Assembly (NCBI GenBank): GCA_036785705.1
Contig: JAWUZG010000056.1
Coordinates: forward strand, 9,115,001 to 9,179,000
DNA from: Acanthornis magna
Taxonomy: Eukaryota > Chordata > Aves > Passeriformes > Acanthizidae
Direction: 5' to 3'
DNA length: 64,000 bases
The translations under genes were made by a program, and so were the position numbers. The notes below the pieces were generated by a model that had not been told where the DNA came from, searched no databases, and saw only the letters and a list, made by a program, of their open reading frames with translations. Positions 12,801 through 24,970 of this stretch are shown piece by piece (position 1 is the stretch's first letter; every line of letters begins with the position of its first letter).

Positions 12801-15135
12801 TGCTCTCACACCTTTCTGATCTGGACACGCCACAGGGTTGGGCACCTCGGCCCCTGCCACCAGCTGCCATTTGCCCTAGTGTTAGGGTTGAGAGATCTAA
12901 AGAGACTCGAGCTCCTGGAACACTGGGGCTGGAAAGGGCCTGCCAAGACCATCGCAGCAGTGCCCCAGCATTGCTGCTTCTCCATCTGTCTGATAGGGAA
13001 AACTTAGGTACTGGGCTTGGGTAATTAACTAGGCTAGGGTTAGGGTTACGCCTAGGGTTAGGCTTAGGAGATCTAAAGGGCCTCGAGCTCCAGGAACACC
13101 AGGGCTGGAAAGGGCCTGCCAAGGCAAACGCGGCAAGGCCCCATCATGGCTGCTCTCACACCTTTCTGATCTGGACACGCCACAGGGTTGGGCACCTCGG
13201 CCCCTGCCACCAGCTGCCATTTGGCCTAGAGTTAGGGTTGAGAGATTTAAAGAGTTACAAGCTCCGGGAACACTGGGGCTGGAAAGGGCCTGCCAAGGCC
13301 ATTGCAACAGTGCCCCAACATTGCTGCTCCTCCATCTTTCTGATAGGGAAAACCTAGGTACTGGGCTCAGGTAATTAACTAGGCTAGGGTTAGGGTTACA
13401 CCTAGGGTTAGGGTTAGGAGATCTAAAGGGCCTCGAGCTCCAGGAACACCAGGGCTGGAAAGGGCCTGCCAAGGCAAACGCGGCAAGGCCCCATCATGGC
13501 TGCTCCCACACCTTTCTGATCTGGACACCCCACATGGGTGGGCACCTCAGCCCCTGCCACCAGCTGCCATTTGGCCTAGTGTTAGGGTTGAGAGATCTAA
13601 AGAGCCTCGAGCTCTGGGAACACTGGGGCTGGAAAGGGCCTGCCAAGGCCATCGCAGCAGTGCCCCAACATTGCTGCTCCTCCATCTTTCTGATAGGGAA
13701 AACCCTGGTAATGGGCTCAGGTAATTAACAAGGAGTAGGGTTAGGGTTACGTCTAGGCTTAACGTTAGGAGATCTAAAGGGCCTCAGGCTCCAGGAACAC
13801 CAGGGCTGGACAGGGCCTGCCAAGGCAAACGCGGCAAGGCCCCATCATGGCTGCTCCCACACCTTTCTGATCTGGATACGCCACAGGGTTGGGCACCTCG
13901 GCCCCTGCCACCAGCTGCCATTTGGCCTAGTGTTAGGGTTGAGAGATCTAAAGAGACTCGAGCTCCTGGAAAACTGGGGCTGGAAAGGGCCTGCCAAGGC
14001 CATCGCAGCACTGCCCCAACATTGCTGCTCCTTCATCTGTCTGATAGGGAAAACTTAGGTACTGGGCTTGGGTAATTAACTAGGCTAGGGTTAGGGTTAC
14101 ACCTAGGGTTAGGGTCAGGAGATCTAAAGGGCCTCGAGCTCCAGGAACACCAGGGCTGGAAAGGGCCTGCCAAGGCAAACGCGGCAAGGCCCCATCATGG
14201 CTGCTCCCACACCTTTCTGATCTGGACACCCCACATGGCTGGGCACCTCAGCCCCTGCCACCAGCTGCCATTTGGCCTAGTGTTAGGGTTGAGAGATCTA
14301 AAGAGCCTCGAGCTCTGGGAACACTGGGGCTGGAAAGGGCCTGCCAAGGCCATCGCAGCAGTGCCCCAACATTGCTGCTCCTCCATCTTTCTGATGGGGA
14401 AAACCCAGGCATTGGGCTTGGGTAAATAACTAGGTGTAGGGGTAGGGTTATGCCTAGGCTTAGCATTAGGAGATTTAAAGGGCCTCGAGCTCCGGGAACA
14501 CCAAAGCTGGAAAGGGCCTGCCAAGGCAAACGCGGCAAGGCCCCATCATGGCTGCTCCCACACCTTTCTGATCTGGACACGCCACAGGGTTGGGCACCTC
14601 GGCCCCTGCCACCAGCTGCCATTTGGCCTAGTGTTAGGGTTGAGAGATCTAAAGAGACTCGAGCTCCTGGAATACTGGGGCTGGAAAGGGCCTGCCAAGG
14701 CCATCGCAGCAGTGCCCCAACATTGCTGCTCCTCCATCTTTCTGATAGGGAAAACCCTGGTAATGGGCTCAGGTAATTAACAAGGAGTAGGGTTAGGGTT
14801 ACGTCTAGGCTTAACGTTAGGAGATCTAAAGGGCCTCGAGCTCCAGGAACACCAGGGCTGGAAAGGGCCTGCCAAGGCAAACGCGGCAAGACCCCATCAT
14901 GGCTGCTCCCACACCTTTCTGATCTGGACACGCCACATGGGTGGGCACCTCGGCCCCGGCCACCAGCTGCCATTTGGCTTAGAGTTAGGGTTGAGAGATT
15001 TAAAGAGTTACAAGCTCCGGGAACACTGGGGCTGGAAAGGGCCTGCCAAGGCCATCGCAGCAGTGCCCCAACATTGCTGCTCCTCCATCTGTCTGATAGG
15101 GAAAACCTAGGTACTGGGCTCGGGTAATTAACTAG
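9878..15135 (+). repeat. 15-monomer higher-order unit, copy 2 (5,258 bp)
   Basis: A direct tandem copy of the preceding unit, with only scattered substitutions seen by eye. One example: AAGGGAAAAGCGGC near 7,165 in copy 1 is the usual AAGGCAAACGCGGC near 12,423 here. The same unit, apart from a few changes, returns at about 33.7-38.97 kb (offset 23,838 bp). After about 15.1 kb the order switches to a 5-monomer unit instead of starting a third copy. Confidence 0.85.
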
Positions 15136-18100
15136 GCTAGGGTTAGGGTTACGCCTAGGGTTAGGGTTAGGAGATCTAAAGGGCCTCGAGCTCCAGGAAC
15201 ACCAGGGCTGGAAAGGGCCTGCCAAGGCAAACGCGGCAAGGCCCCATCATGCCTGCTCCCACACCTTTCTGATCTGGACACCCCACATGGCTGGGCACCT
15301 CAGCCCCTGCCACCAGCTGCCATTTGGCCTAGTATTAGGGTTGAGAGATTTAAAGACCCTCGAGCTCTGGGAACACTGGGGCTGGAAAGGGCCTGCCAAG
15401 GCCATCGCAGCAGTGCCCCAACATTGCTGCTCCTCCGTCTTTCTGATAGGAAAAACACAGGCAATGGGCTTGGGTAAATAACTAGGTGTAGGGGTAGGGT
15501 TATGCCTAGGCTTAGCATTAGGAGATCTAAAGGGCCTCGAGCTCCAGGAACACCAAAGCTGGAAAGGGCCTGCCAAGGCAAACGCGGCAAGGCCCCATCA
15601 TGGCTGCTCCCACACCTTTCTGATCTGGACACGCCACAGGGTTGGGCACCTCGGCCCCTGCCACCAGCTGCCATTTGGCCTAGTGTTAGGGTTGAGAGAT
15701 CTAAAGAGCCTCGAGCTCTGGGAACACTGGGGCTGGAAAGGGCCTGCCAAGGCCATCGCAGCAGTGCCCCAACATTGCTGCTCCTCCATCTTTCTGATAG
15801 GGAAAACCCTGGTAATGGGCTCAGGTAATTAACAAGGAGTAGGGTAAGGGTTACGTCTAGGCTTAACGTTAGGAGATCTAAAGGGCCTCGAGCTCCAGGA
15901 ACACCAGGGCTGGAAAGGGCCTGCCAAGGCAAACGCGGCAAGGCCCCATCATGGCTGCTCCCACACCTTTCTGATCTGGACACGCCACAGGGTTGGGCAC
16001 CTCGGCCCCTGCCACCAGCTGCCATTTGGCCTAGTGTTAGGGTTGAGAGATCTAAAGAGACTCGAGCTCCTGGAACACTGGGGCTGGAAAGGGCCTGCCA
16101 AGACCATCGCAGCAGTGCCCCAACACTGCTGCTCCCACACCTTTCTGATAGGGAAAACCCAGGCACTGGGCTTGGGTAAATAACGAGGTGTAGGGGTAGG
16201 GTTATGCCTAGGCTTAGCATTAGGAGATCTAAAGGGCCTCGAGCTCCAGGAACACCAAAGCTGGAAAGGGCCTGCCAAGGCAAACGCAGCAAGGCCCCAT
16301 CATGGCTGCTCCCACACCTTTCTGATCTGGACACCCCACAGGGTTGGGCATCTCGGCCCCGGCCACCAGCTGCCATTTGGCCTAGTGTTAGGGTTGAGAG
16401 ATCTAAAGACCCTCGAGCTCTGGGAACACTGGGGCTGGAAAGGGCCTGCCAAGGCCATCGCAGCACTGCCCCAACATTGCTGCTCCTCTCTCTGTCTGAT
16501 AGGGAAAACCTAGGTACAGGGCTCGGGCAATTATCTAGGCTAGGGTTAGGGTTACGCCTAGGGTTAGGGTTAGGAGATTTAAAGGGCCTCGAGCTCCAGG
16601 AACACCAGGGCTGGAAAGGGCCTGCCAAGGCAAACGCGGCAAGACCCCATCATGGCTGCTCCCACACCTTTCTGATCTGGACACCCCACATGGGTGGGCA
16701 CCTCGGCCCCGGCCACCAGCTGCCATTTGGCTTAGAGTTAGGGTTGAGAGATTTAAAGAGTTACAAGCTCCGGGAACACTGGGGCTGGAAAGGGCCTGCC
16801 AAGGCCATCGCAGCAGTGCCCCAACATTGCTGCTCCTCCATCTGTCTGATAGGGAAAACCTAGGTACTGGGCTCGGGTAATTAACTAGGCTAGGGTTAGG
16901 GTTACGCCTAGGGTTAGGGTTAGGAGATCTAAAGGGCCTCGAGCTCCAGGAACACCAGGGCTGGAAAGGGCCTGCCAAGGCAAACGCGGCAAGGCCCCAT
17001 CATGCCTGCTCCCACACCTTTCTGATCTGGACACCCCACATGGGTGGGCACCTCAGCCCCTGCCACCAGCTGCCATTTGGCCTAGTATTAGGGTTGAGAG
17101 ATTTAAAGACCCTCGAGCACTGGGAACACTGGGGCTGGAAAGGGCCTGCCAAGGCCATCGCAGCAGTGCCCCAACATTGCTGCTCCTCCGTCTTTCTGAT
17201 AGGAAAAACACAGGCAATGGGCTTGGGTAAATAACTAGGTGTAGGGGTAGGGTTATGCCTAGGCTTAGCATTAGGAGATCTAAAGGGCCTCGAGCTCCAG
17301 GAACACCAAAGCTGGAAAGGGCCTGCCAAGGCAAACGCGGCAAGGCCCCATCATGGCTGCTCCCACACCTTTCTGATCTGGACACGCCACAGGGTTGGGC
17401 ACCTCGGCCCCTGCCACCAGCTGCCATTTGGCCTAGTGTTAGGGTTGAGAGATCTAAAGAGCCTCGAGCTCTGGGAACACTGGGGCTGGAAAGGGCCTGC
17501 CAAGGCCATCGCAGCAGTGCCCCAACATTGCTGCTCCTCCATCTTTCTGATAGGGAAAACCCTGGTAATGGGCTCAGGTAATTAACAAGGAGTAGGGTAA
17601 GGGTTACGTCTAGGCTTAACGTTAGGAGATCTAAAGGGCCTCGAGCTCCAGGAACACCAGGGCTGGAAAGGGCCTGCCAAGGCAAACGCGGCAAGGCCCC
17701 ATCATGGCTGCTCCCACACCTTTCTGATCTGGACACGCCACAGGGTTGGGCACCTCGGCCCCTGCCACCAGCTGCCATTTGGCCTAGTGTTAGGGTTGAG
17801 AGATCTAAAGAGACTCGAGCTCCTGGAACACTGGGGCTGGAAAGGGCCTGCCAAGACCATCGCAGCAGTGCCCCAACACTGCTGCTCCCACACCTTTCTG
17901 ATAGGGAAAACCCAGGCACTGGGCTTGGGTAAATAACGAGGTGTAGGGGTAGGGTTATGCCTAGGCTTAGCATTAGGAGATCTAAAGGGCCTCGAGCTCC
18001 AGGAACACCAAAGCTGGAAAGGGCCTGCCAAGGCAAACGCAGCAAGGCCCCATCATGGCTGCTCCCACACCTTTCTGATCTGGACACCCCACAGGGTTGG

Positions 18101-18400
18101 GCATCTCGGCCCCGGCCACCAGCTGCCATTTGGCCTAGTGTTAGGGTTGAGAGATCTAAAGACCCTCGAGCTCTGGGAACACTGGGGCTGGAAAGGGCCT
18201 GCCAAGGCCATCGCAGCACTGCCCCAACATTGCTGCTCCTCTCTCTGTCTGATAGGGAAAACCTAGGTACAGGGCTCGGGCAATTATCTAGGCTAGGGTT
18301 AGGGTTACGCCTAGGGTTAGGGTTAGGAGATTTAAAGGGCCTCGAGCTCCAGGAACACCAGGGCTGGAAAGGGCCTGCCAAGGCAAACGCGGCAAGGCCC
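14900..18400 (+). repeat. Tandem pair of 5-monomer units (1,753 bp each)
   Basis: About 14.90-16.65 kb and 16.65-18.40 kb are consecutive copies. T1 tails at 15,502 and 16,204 return at 17,255 and 17,957, and the marker GGAAAAACACAGGCAATGGG near 15,448 returns near 17,201. Two private features occur in both: GGGCAATTATCTAGG (near 16,525 and 18,278) and AGGGTAAGGGTTACG (near 15,841 and 17,594). The homologous place at 38.7-40.5 kb holds only one copy, so the extra unit arose on this copy or was lost from the other. Confidence 0.85.
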
Positions 18401-18913
18401 CATCATGGCTGCTCCCACACCTTTCTGATCTGGACACGCCACAGGGTTGGGCACCTCAGCCCCTGCCACCAGCTGCCATTTGGCCTAGTGTTAGGGTTGA
18501 CAGATCTAAAGAGACTCGAGCTCCTGGAACACTGGGGCTGGAAAGGGCCTGCCAAGGCCATCGCAGCAGTGCCCCAACACTGCTGCTCCCACACCATTCT
18601 GATAGGGAAAACCCAGGCATTGGGCTTGGGTAAATAACTAGGTGTAGGCGTAGGAGTATGCCTAGGCTTAGCATTAGGAGATCTAAAGGGCCTCGAGCTC
18701 CAGGAACACCAAAGCTGGAAAGGGCCTGCCAAGGCAAACGCGGCAAGGCCCCATCATGGCTGCTCCCACACCTTTCTGATCTGGACACGCCACAGGGTTG
18801 GGCACCTCGGCCCCTGCCACCAGCTGCCATTTGGCCTAGTGTTAGGGTTGAGAGATCTAAAGAGACTCGAGCTCCTGGAACACTGGGGCTGGAAAGGGCC
18901 TGCCAAGGCCATC

Positions 18914-18937
18914 GCAGCAGTGCCCTAACACTGCTGC
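18914..18937. repeat. Perfect 9-bp dyad with CCCTAA loop in half B
   Basis: GCAGCAGTG at 18,914-18,922 is the exact reverse complement of CACTGCTGC at 18,929-18,937. The six bases between are CCCTAA, a telomere C-strand hexamer. I count the same stem and loop 16 times, loops starting at 18,923; 21,026; 22,779; 24,181; 41,008; 42,760; 44,513; 48,370; 50,121; 50,823; 52,225; 56,784; 58,536; 58,887; 60,289 and 62,392. All lie in type B blocks. Elsewhere the loop is usually CCCCAA and the right arm often CATTGCTGC, which leaves one mismatch. Extrusion as a hairpin or cruciform is a possibility, not shown. Confidence 0.85.
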
Positions 18938-19347
18938 TCCCACACCTTTCTGATAGGGAAAACCCAGGCATTGGGCTTGGGTAAATAACTAGGTGTAGGG
19001 GTTGGGTTATGCCAAGGCTTAGCATTAGGTGATCTAAAGGGCCTCGAGCTCCAGGAACACCAGGGCTGGAAAGGGCCTGCCAAGGCAAACGCGGCAAGGC
19101 CCCATCATGGCTGCTCCCACACCTTTCTGATCTGGACACGCCACAGGGTTGGGCACCTCGGCCCCTGCCACCAGCTGCCATTTGGCCTAGTGTTAGGGTT
19201 GAGAGATCTAAAGAGACTCGAGCTCCTGGAACACTGGGGCTGGAAAGGGCCTGCCAAGGCCATCGCAGCAGTGCCCCAACATTGCTGCTCCTCCATCTTT
19301 CTGATAGGGAAAACCAAGGTACTGGGCTCGGGTAATTAACTAGGCTA

Positions 19348-19374
19348 GGGTTAGGGTTACGCCTAGGGTTAGGG
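19348..19374 (+). other. Representative four-G-tract cluster
   Basis: Four GGG tracts at 19,348-19,350, 19,354-19,356, 19,366-19,368 and 19,372-19,374, separated by loops of 3, 9 and 3 bases. The same arrangement appears in most T2 and T4 tails. The middle loop of nine is longer than the seven usually allowed for a canonical G-quadruplex, so quadruplex formation is possible but not strongly predicted. Confidence 0.5.
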
Positions 19375-22159
19375 TTAGGAGATCTAAAGGGCCTCGAGCT
19401 CCAGGAACACCAGGGCTGGAAAGGGCCTGCCAAGGCAAACGCGGCAAGGCCCCATCATGCCTGCTCCCACACCTTTCTGATCTGGACACCCCACATGGGT
19501 GGGCACCTCAGCCCCTGCCACCAGCTGCCATTTGGCCTAGAGTTAGGGTTGAGAGATCTAAAGACCCTCGAGCTCTGGGAACACTGGGGCTGGAAAGAGC
19601 CTGCCAAGGCCATTGCAGCAGTGCCCCAACATTGCTGCTCCTCCGTCTTTCTGACAGGAAAAACCCAGGCATTGGGCTTGGGTAAATAACTAAGTGTAGG
19701 GGTAGGGTTATGCCTAGGCTTAGCATTAGGAGATCTAAAGGGCCTCGAGCTCCAGGAACACCAGGGCTGGAAAGGGCCTGCCAAGGCAAACGCGGCAAGG
19801 CCCCATCATGGCTGCTCCCACACCTTTCTGATCTGGACACGCCACAGGGTTGGGCACCTCGGCCCCTGCCACCAGCTGCCATTTGGCCTAGTGTTAGGGT
19901 TGAGAGATCTAAAGAGCCTCGAGCTCTGGGAACACTGGGGCTGGAAAGGGCCTGCCAAGGCCATCGCAGCAGTGCCCCAACATTGCTGCTCCTCCATCTT
20001 TCTGATAGGGAAAACTTAGGTACTGGGCTTGGGTAATTAACTAGGCTAGGGTTAGGGTTACACCTAGGGTTAGGGTTAGGAGATCTAAAGGGCCTCGAGC
20101 TCCAGGAACACCAGGGCTGGAAAGGGCCTGCCAAGGCAAACGCGGCAAGACCCCATCATGGCTGCTCCCACACCTTTCTGATCTGGACACCCCACATGGG
20201 TGGGCACCTCGGCCCCGGCCACCAGCTGCCATTTGGCCTAGAGTTAGGGTTGAGAGATTTAAAGAGTTACAAGCTCTGGGAACACTGGGGCTGGAAAGGG
20301 CCTGCCAAGGCCATTGCAACAGTGCCCCAACATTGCTGCTCCTCCATCTTTCTGATAGGGAAAACTTAGGTACTGGGCTAAGGGAAATTAACTAGGCTAG
20401 GGTTAGGGTTACACCTAGGGTTAGGGTTAGGAGATCTAAAGGGCCTCGAGCTCCAGGAACACCAGGGCTGGAAAGGGCCTGCCAAGGCAAACGCGGCAAG
20501 GCCCCATCATGGCTGCTCCCACACCTTTCTGATCTGGACACGCCACAGGGTTGGGCACCTCGGCCCCTGCCACCAGCTGCCATTTGGCCTAGTGTTAGGG
20601 TTGAGAGATCTAAAGAGACTCGAGCTCTGGGAACACTGGGGCTGGAAAGGGCCTGCCAAGGCCATCGCAACAGTGCCCCAACATTGCTGCTCCTCCATCT
20701 TTCTGATAGGGAAAACCTAGGTACTGGGCTCGGGTAATTAACTAGGCTAGGGTTAGGGTTACGACTAGGGTTAGGGTTAGGAGATCTAAAGGGCCTCGAG
20801 CTCCAGGAGCACCAGGGCTGGAAAGGGCCTGCCAAGGCAAACGCGGCAAGGCTCCATCATGCCTGCTCCCACACCTTTCTGATCTGGACACCCCACATGG
20901 CTGGGCACCTCAGCCCCTGCCACCAGCTGCCATTTGGCCTAGAGTTAGGGTTGAGAGACCTAAAGAGACTCGAGCTCTGGGAACACTGGGGCTGGAAAGG
21001 GCCTGCCAAGGCCATCGCAGCAGTGCCCTAACACTGCTGCTCCCACACCTTTCTGATAGGGAAAACCCAGGCATTGGGCTTGGATAAATAACTAGGTGTA
21101 GGGGTAGGGTTATGCCAAGGCTTAGCATTAGGAGATCTAAAGGGCCTCGAGCTCCAGGAACACCAGGGCTGGAAAGGGCCTGCCAAGGCAAACGCGGCAA
21201 GGCCCCATCATGGCTGCTCCCACACCTTTCTGATCTGGACACGCCACATGGGTGGGCACCTCGGCCCCGGCCACCAGCTGCCATTTGGCCTAGAGTTAGG
21301 GTTGAGAGATTTAAAGAGTTACAAGCTCCGGGAACACTGGGGCTGGAAAGGGCCTGCCAAGGCCATCGCAGCAGTGCCCCAACATTGCTGCTCCTCCATC
21401 TGTCTGATAGGGAAAGCCTAGGTACTGGGCTCATGTAATTAACTAGGCTAGGGTTAGGGTTACACCTAGGGTTAGGGTTAGGAGATCTAAAGGGCCTCGA
21501 GCTCCAGGAACACCAAAGCTGGAAAGGGCCTGCCAAGGCAAACGCGGCAAGGCCCCATCATGGCTGCTCCCACACCTTTTTGATCTGGACACGCCACAGG
21601 GTTGGGCACCTCGGCCCCGGCCACCAGCTGCCATTTGGCCTAGAGTTAGGGTTGAGAGACCTAAAGAGACTCGAGCTCTGGGAACACTGGGGCTGGAAAG
21701 GGCCTGCCAAGGCCATCGCAGCACTGCCCCAACACTGCTGCTCCCACACCTTTCTGATAGGGAAAACCCAGGCATTGGGCTTGGGTAAATAACTAGGTGT
21801 AGGCGTAGGAGTATGCCTAGGCTTAGCATTAGGAGATCTAAAGGGCCTCGAGCTCCAGGAACACCAAAGCTGGAAAGGGCCTGCCAAGGGAAACGCGGCA
21901 AGGCCCCATCATGGCTGCTCCCACACCTTTCTGATCTGGACACGCCACATGGCTGGGCACCTCGGCCCCTGCCACCAGCTGCCATTTGGCCTAGTGTTAG
22001 GGTTGAGAGATCTAAAGAGACTCGAGCTCCTGGAACACTGGGGCTGGAAAGGGCCTGCCAAGGCCATCACAGCAGTGCCCCAACACTGCTGCTCCCACAC
22101 CTTTCTGATAGGGAAAACCCAGGCATTGGGCTTGGCTAAATAACTAGGTGTAGGGGTAG

Positions 22160-24970
22160 GGTTATGCCTAGGCTTAGCATTAGGAGATCTAAAGGGCCTC
22201 GAGCTCCAGGAACACCAGGGCTGGAAAGGGCCTGCCAAGGCAAACGCGGCAAGACCCCATCATGGCTGCTCTCACACCTTTCTGATCTGGACACCCCACA
22301 TGGGTGGGCACCTCGGCCCCGGCCACCAGCTGCCATTTGGCCTAGAGTTAGGGTTGAGAGATTTAAAGAGTTACAAGCTCCGGGAACACTGGGGCTGGAA
22401 AGGGCCTGCCAAGGCCATCGCAACAGTGCCCCAACATTGCTGCTCCTCCATCTTTCTGATAGGGAAAACCTAGGTACTGGGCTCGGGTAATTAACTAGGC
22501 TAGGGTTAGGGTTACGCCTAGGGTTAGGGTTAGGAGATCTAAAGGGCCTCGAGCTCCAGGAACACCAGGGCTGGAAAGGGCCTGCCAAGGCAAACGCGGC
22601 AAGGCTCCATCATGCCTGCTCCCACACCTTTCTGATCTGGACACCCCACATGGCTGGGCACCTCAGCCCCTGCCACCAGCTGCCATTTGGCCTAGAGTTA
22701 GGGTTGAGAGACCTAAAGAGACTCGAGCTCTGGGAACACTGGGGCTGGAAAGGGCCTGCCAAGGCCATCGCAGCAGTGCCCTAACACTGCTGCTCCCACA
22801 CCTTTCTGATAGGGAAAACCCAGGCATTGGGCTTGGGTAAATAACTAGGTGTAGGGGTAGGGTTATGCCTAGGCTTAGCATTAGGAGATCTAAAGGGCCT
22901 CGAGCTCCAGGAACACCAGGGCTGGAAAGGGCCTGCCAAGGCAAACGCGGCAAGGCTCCATCATGCCTGCTCCCACACCTTTCTGATCTGGACACGCCAC
23001 AGGGTTGGGCACCTCGGCCCCTGCCACCAGCTGCCATTTGGCCTAGTGTTAGGGTTGAGAGATCTAAAGAGACTCGAGCTCCTGGAACACTGGGGCTGGA
23101 AAGGGCCTGCCAAGACCATCGCAGCAGTGTCCCAACATTGCTGCTCCTCCATCTTTCTGATAGGGAAAACCAGGGTACTGGGCTCGGGTAATTAACTAGG
23201 CTAGGGTTAGGGTTACACCTAGGGTTAGGGTTAGGAGATCTAAAGGGCCTCGAGCTCCAGGAACACCTGGGCTGGAAAGGGCCTGCCAAGGCAAACGCGG
23301 CAAGGCCCCATCATGGCTGCTCCCACACCTTTCTGATCTGGACACGCCACAGGGTTGGGCACCTCGGCCCCTGCCACCAGCTGCCATTTGGCCTAGTGTT
23401 AGGGTTGAGAGATCTAAAGAGACTCGAGCTCTGGGAACACTGGGGCTGGAAAGGGCCTGCCAAGGCCATCGCAGCAGTGCCCCAACACTGCTGCTCCCAC
23501 ACCTTTCTGATAGGGAAAACCCAGGCATTGGGCTTGGGTAAATAACTAGGTATAGGCGTAGGAGTATGCCTAGGCTTAGCATTAGGAGATCTAAAGGGCC
23601 TCGAGCTCCAGGAACACCAGGGCTGGAAAGGGCCTGCCAAGGCAAACGCGGCAAGACCCCATCATGGCTGCTCTCACACCTTTCTGATCTGGACACCCCA
23701 CATGGGTGGGCACCTCGGCCCCGGCCACCAGCTGCCATTTGGCCTAGTGTTAGGGTTGAGAGATTTAAAGAGTTACAAGCTCCGGGAACACTGGGGCAGG
23801 AAAGGGCCTGCCAAGGCCATCGCAACAGTGCCCCAACATTGCTGCTCCTCCATCTGTCTGATAGGGAAAACTTAGGTACTGGGCTTGGGTAATTAACTAG
23901 GCTAGGGTTAGGGTTACGCCTAGGGTTAGGGTAAGGAGATCTAAAGGGCCTCGAGCTCCAGGAACACCAGGGCTGGAAAGGGCCTGCCAAGGCAAACGCG
24001 GCAAGGCCCCATCATGCCTGCTCCCACACCTGTCTGATCTGGACACCCCACATGGCTGGGCACCTCAGCCCCTGCCACCAGCTGCCATTTGGCCTAGAGT
24101 TAGGGTTGAGAGACCTAAAGAGACTCAAGCTCTGGGAACACTGGGGCTGGAAAGGGCCTGCCAAGGCCATCGCAGCAGTGCCCTAACACTGCTGCTGCCA
24201 CACCTTTCTGATAGGGAAAACCCAGGCATTGGGCTTGGGTAAATAACTAGGTGTAGGGGTAGGGTTATGCCTAGGCTTAGCATTAGGAGATCTAAAGGGC
24301 CTCGAGCTCCAGGAACACCAGGGCTGGAAAGGGCCTGCCAAGGCAAACGCGGCAAGGCCCCATCATGGCTGCTCCCACACCTTTCTGATCTGGACACGCC
24401 ACAGGGTTGGGCACCTCGGCCCCTGCCTCCAGCTGCCATTTGGCCTAGAGTTAGGGTTGAGAGATCTAAAGAGACTCGAGCTCCTGGAACACTGGGGCTG
24501 GAAAGGGCCTGCCAAGGCCATCGCAGCAGTGCCCCAGCATTGCTGCTCCTCCATCTGTCTGATAGGGAAAACTTAGGTACTGGGCTTGGGTAATTAACTA
24601 GGCTAGGGTTAGGGTTACGCCTAGGGTTAGGCTTAGGAGATCTAAAGGGCCTCGAGCTCCAGGAACACCAGGGCTGGAAAGGGCCTGCCAAGGCAAACGC
24701 GGCAAGGCCCCATCATGGCTGCTCCCACACCTTTCTGATCTGGACACGCCACATGGGTGGGCACCTCGGCCCCTGCAACCAGCTGCCATTTGGCCTAGTG
24801 TTAGGGTTGAGAGATCTAAAGAGACTCGAGCTCCTGGAACACTGGGGCTGGAAAGGGCCTGCCAAGACCATCGCAGCAGTGCCCCAACACTGCTGCTCCC
24901 ACACCTTTCTGATAGGGAAAACCCAGGCATTGGGCTTGGGTAAATAACTAGGTGTAGGGGTAGGGTTATG
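22160..24970 (+). repeat. Diverged 4-monomer tandem duplication (1,402 bp)
   Basis: T1 monomers at 22,164 and 22,865 have counterparts at 23,566 and 24,267, a 1,402-bp step. The corresponding part of the second large copy (43.9-45.3 kb) has only one set, and its private changes match the downstream member: GGGGCAGGAAAGGG near 23,797 and 44,129. The upstream set is therefore the one absent from the second copy. The two sets differ at several sites, so this duplication is older than the 702-bp dimers near 50-52 kb. Confidence 0.65.

Larger units (their letters stand above)
1..18400 (+). repeat. Block A1: type A monomers
   Basis: Defined by tail type T3 (AACAAGGAGTAGGG), present near 1,458; 2,506; 3,560; 4,262; 5,665; 6,716; 8,468; 9,523; 10,925; 11,977; 13,730; 14,780; 15,832 and 17,586, and then absent for more than 10 kb. 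T1 tails recur at the spacing 1,052 / 702 / 2,102 / 1,402 bp, the signature of the 15-monomer unit. The first ~4.3 kb match about 12.3-16.6 kb (offset 12,270 bp) and 36.1-40.4 kb, so these three stretches are copies of one segment. The left edge lies outside the window. Confidence 0.85.

Noticed and set aside
17957..18637. 226-codon plus-strand frame (also 40,042-40,722 and 219 codons at 16,204-16,863)
   Set aside because: It spans two satellite monomers and exists only where a stop in the tail region is altered (GGGCAATTATCTAGG variant). There is no gene-like context and no known domain.
19348..19374. Canonical G-quadruplex
   Set aside because: Four GGG tracts are present but the middle loop is nine bases. 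It is kept only as a weak structural possibility.
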